Assembly: GCA_945869755.1 (NCBI GenBank)
Contig: CAMBPW010000047.1
Span: forward strand, 1-7,357
Origin: an uncultured Gemella sp.
Lineage (GTDB): Bacteria > Bacillota > Bacilli > Staphylococcales > Gemellaceae
DNA: 7,357 nt
Direction: 5' to 3'
Numbering within the stretch: the first letter of the stretch is position 1; each line of letters starts with the position of its first letter. The position numbers and the translations under genes are program-made. Positions 5,613 to 7,357 of this stretch are shown one piece after another. The notes beneath the pieces are model-generated. The model worked only from the letters and a program-made list of their open reading frames with translations. It ran no database searches and was not told the DNA's origin.

Positions 5613-6392
5613 ATGTTAAAGAAAAGATTATTTCAAATTTGTGTAGAATTAACTAATGGAAAATTTTCATCAAAAGCATTACAAAAAATTACAAAATCAA
5701 ATTCTAGTAGATTATTAATTAAACCATTTATAAAAACTTATAAAATTAATACTTATGAAATATTAAAAGATGTTGATGAATTTAAAAATTTGAATGAATT
5801 TTTTATAAGAAAAGTTCATCCATCTCTTCGTCCAATAGCAGAAGGAGAAAATGTTTTTGTTAGTCCAACAGACGGAGTAATTTCTGAAGTAGGAAAAATT
5901 GATGAAGATTCAACTTTTATAGTTAAAAATCAAGAATATAGCGTTAAAACTTTAATTGCAGATAAAGATAGAGCAAAACAATTAGCTGGTGGAACGTATA
6001 TGGTAATTTATTTAAGTCCAAAAAATTATCACAGAATACATTTTCCAACAGATGCAACTGTAGTTGATAAATATTCTTTAGGTAAATATTCTTATCCTGT
6101 AAATAATGCTGGATTAGAATTAGGGGATAATGTTTTAAGTTATAATTATCGTCAAGTATTCACACTAGAAAAAAATAATTTTAAATACAATCTTATTCCA
6201 GTAGGAGCACAAAATGTAAATTCTATTGTTAATACTTATGAAGACGTTGAAGTTAAAAAAGGTGATGAATTAGGATATTTTGAATTTGGTTCAACTGTAG
6301 TGTTATTATTTGAAAAAGATGCAGTAACAATATCTGATTTTACATTACCAAAAGAAATAAAAATGGGACAAGAAATAGCGACAATTAATTAG
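5613..6392 (+). CDS. psd: Phosphatidylserine decarboxylase proenzyme
   Basis: This enzyme converts phosphatidylserine to phosphatidylethanolamine at the cytoplasmic membrane. From ATG 5613 the product is 259 residues, the size of the Bacillus enzyme. The family landmarks are clear: LNEFFIRKV (60-68), SPTDGVI (84-90) with catalytic D87, YLSPKNYHRIHFP (133-145) with H140 and H143, YPVN (161-164), IPVGAQNVNSI (195-205) and YFEFGSTVVLLFEKDA (222-237). The proenzyme cuts itself between G226 and S227 of FGST; S227 becomes the pyruvoyl cofactor of the small alpha chain. FGST in place of the Gram-negative LGST is normal in Firmicutes. An in-frame TTG at 5553 would add 20 residues but lacks a good ribosome-binding site. 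The stop TAG overlaps the ribosome-binding site of yqeG, implying translational coupling. No phosphatidylserine synthase gene is in the window. Confidence 0.95.
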   Translation: MLKKRLFQICVELTNGKFSSKALQKITKSNSSRLLIKPFIKTYKINTYEILKDVDEFKNLNEFFIRKVHPSLRPIAEGENVFVSPTDGVISEVGKIDEDSTFIVKNQEYSVKTLIADKDRAKQLAGGTYMVIYLSPKNYHRIHFPTDATVVDKYSLGKYSYPVNNAGLELGDNVLSYNYRQVFTLEKNNFKYNLIPVGAQNVNSIVNTYEDVEVKKGDELGYFEFGSTVVLLFEKDAVTISDFTLPKEIKMGQEIATIN

Positions 6393-6401
6393 AGGTATAA
6401 T

Positions 6402-6944
6402 ATGCTGAAAAAATTTTTTTCTCCAGATGATTTTATTGAAGAGTATGATTTTATTGATATTGAATATATGAATATGCACAATAAAAAAGTAATAATCTCT
6501 GATTTGGATAATACTCTTATTTCGTGGGATAGTAAAAGAGATACGAAGCAATTAACAAAATGGTTAAATAGAATGCGTAAAGCAGGATTTGATATAATAG
6601 TAGTTTCTAACAATACAGAAGAACGTGTAAAAGAGTTCTGTGAAAAATTAAATTTACAATATGTAGCAGAAGCAAAAAAACCATTAACGACAGGATTTAA
6701 AAAAGCATTACAAAAATTAAATAGAAAACCTGAAGATGCTATAATATTAGGAGATCAAGTCTTGACTGATATATTTGGAGCTAAAAATTTAGGTGGAGCT
6801 ATGAGTGTGTTAGTAAAACCTATATCTAAAACTGACGCATTTAAAACTAGGATAAATAGATTTTTTGAAAGAAAAATTATAAAAAAATTAAAAAATAGAA
6901 AACAATTTCCTAAAATGAAATTAAGAAGAAAAATAAAATCATAA
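6402..6944 (+). CDS. yqeG: YqeG-family HAD phosphatase (class IIIA)
   Basis: This 180-residue protein has the HAD phosphatase motifs in order: DLDNTL (34-39) with nucleophile D34 and acid/base D36; VSNN (68-71) with motif II S69; AKKP (91-94) with the motif III lysine; and GDQVLTD (117-123) with motif IV D118 and D123 for Mg2+. The short opening, LKKFFSPDDFIEEYDFIDIEY (2-22), is the typical YqeG start. The family is related to yeast Gep4 and plant phosphatidylglycerophosphate phosphatases, so PGP to PG dephosphorylation is the likely reaction, and its place after psd supports a lipid role; neither is proven here. The tail from about 150 on is strongly basic (many Lys/Arg), which could bind anionic membrane lipid. 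AGAGGT overlaps the psd stop, 5 nt before the ATG. yqeH follows 20 bp after the stop. Confidence 0.93.
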   Translation: MLKKFFSPDDFIEEYDFIDIEYMNMHNKKVIISDLDNTLISWDSKRDTKQLTKWLNRMRKAGFDIIVVSNNTEERVKEFCEKLNLQYVAEAKKPLTTGFKKALQKLNRKPEDAIILGDQVLTDIFGAKNLGGAMSVLVKPISKTDAFKTRINRFFERKIIKKLKNRKQFPKMKLRRKIKS

Positions 6945-6952
6945 TTAATTGT

Positions 6953-6958
6953 AGGAGG
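6953..6958 (+). promoter_or_regulatory. Strong ribosome-binding site for the TTG start of yqeH
   Basis: A full AGGAGG lies 6 nt before TTG 6965. No in-frame ATG is available nearby that would keep the first zinc-binding Cys pair, so this site decides the start. Confidence 0.88.
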
Positions 6959-6964
6959 AATATT

Positions 6965-7357
6965 TTGCAAGAAAAAATTAGTTGTATCGGATGTGGAATA
7001 GAAATTCAAACAGAAGATAGCAAAAAACAGGGTTATTTACCACAAAGTGTTATAGATAATAGTAAAGAAGACAGCATAATTTGTAAAAGATGTTTTAGAT
7101 TAAAACACCATAATGAAGTTAGTGATGTAGAGTTAGGTGCAGAAGATTTTTATAAACTAATAAAAACTTTATCAAAAAAAGATGCTTTAATAGTGAAAGT
7201 AGTAGATATTTTTGATTTTTCTGGAAGTTGGATAGAAGATGTAACTGATATTGTAGGTAAAAATAAAGACATAGTATTAGTAGCTAATAAACGAGATTTA
7301 CTACCTAAATCGGTGAAAGATAATAAAATTCTTCAATGGTTATTTACAATGATGAAG
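6965..7357 (+). CDS. yqeH: YqeH, circularly permuted GTPase for 30S ribosome assembly (5' part)
   Basis: The first 131 codons are present and the frame is open to the window edge; about two-thirds of the gene is missing. YqeH is a GTPase needed for 30S subunit maturation (counterpart of plant and mitochondrial NOA1/BPG2-type proteins). The N-terminal zinc finger is complete: C7-x2-C10 and C40-x2-C43, followed by FRLKHHNEV. Next come VKVVDIFDFSGSW (77-89), typical of YqeH, and the G4 motif NKRD (108-111). G4 preceding the P-loop is the mark of circular permutation (G4-G5-G1-G2-G3); G1 to G3 lie beyond the edge. The start is TTG with a full AGGAGG. It sits 20 bp after yqeG, as in Bacillus, where yqeG-yqeH open a longer operon. 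Confidence 0.95.
   Translation, partial: MQEKISCIGCGIEIQTEDSKKQGYLPQSVIDNSKEDSIICKRCFRLKHHNEVSDVELGAEDFYKLIKTLSKKDALIVKVVDIFDFSGSWIEDVTDIVGKNKDIVLVANKRDLLPKSVKDNKILQWLFTMMK

Noticed and set aside
6345..6613. Two overlapping minus-strand open frames across the psd/yqeG junction
   Set aside because: Both are opposite clear coding sequence with conserved motifs (HAD motif I), overlap each other, and lack ribosome-binding sites.
6755..7009. Minus-strand open frame over the yqeG end and yqeH start
   Set aside because: It is antisense to HAD motif IV, the yqeG-yqeH gap and the YqeH zinc finger; a Phe/Ile-rich shadow.
1..7357. CRISPR array, tRNA, rRNA, riboswitch or phage genes
   Set aside because: No regular repeat-spacer pattern, no cloverleaf or conserved RNA sequence, and no phage-like genes were seen on either strand.

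Overview
The base composition is very AT-rich. Strong AGGAGG-type ribosome-binding sites, sigma-A-like promoters, a psd-yqeG-yqeH gene order and a streptococcal-type histidine-triad surface protein all point to a low-GC Firmicute. My best guess is Gemella or a close relative, inferred from gene content and composition and not from any search.

Layout. (1) 2-55: the 3' end of a SpoU-family RNA 2'-O-methyltransferase, followed by a strong hairpin terminator (85-115). (2) 118-234, minus strand: a 38-codon open remnant with no start codon that ends 2 bp from that terminator; it looks like the surviving tail of a lost gene. (3) 328-1256, plus strand: two small tandem genes for membrane-anchored, beta-rich extracytoplasmic proteins that appear to be diverged paralogs of unknown function. 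The second one runs into a near-identical second copy of the terminator (1234-1267). (4) 1269-3887, minus strand: a large Pht-type histidine-triad protein with six HxxHxH motifs, probably a surface zinc-scavenging lipoprotein. Its promoter is bracketed by two copies of a 23-bp Zur-box-like site whose outer 17 bp form a perfect inverted repeat. (5) 4070-5488, plus strand: a two-domain rhodanese sulfurtransferase and a GNAT acetyltransferase in a probable two-gene operon closed by a 14-bp terminator (5493-5526). (6) 5613 to the window end, plus strand: psd (phosphatidylserine decarboxylase), yqeG (HAD phosphatase) and yqeH (circularly permuted GTPase, TTG start, cut by the window edge), tightly spaced and probably co-transcribed.

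How the parts relate. The psd-yqeG-yqeH block joins phospholipid head-group chemistry (psd; yqeG is related to phosphatidylglycerophosphate phosphatases) to 30S ribosome assembly (yqeH). The histidine-triad gene is a single-gene unit probably repressed by zinc through a Fur-family regulator. The sulfurtransferase and acetyltransferase have no obvious functional tie to it. The least explained part is the 118-1267 stretch: an orphan gene tail and a paralogous membrane-protein pair bracketed by duplicated terminators, which looks like an insertion or replacement between two older genes.
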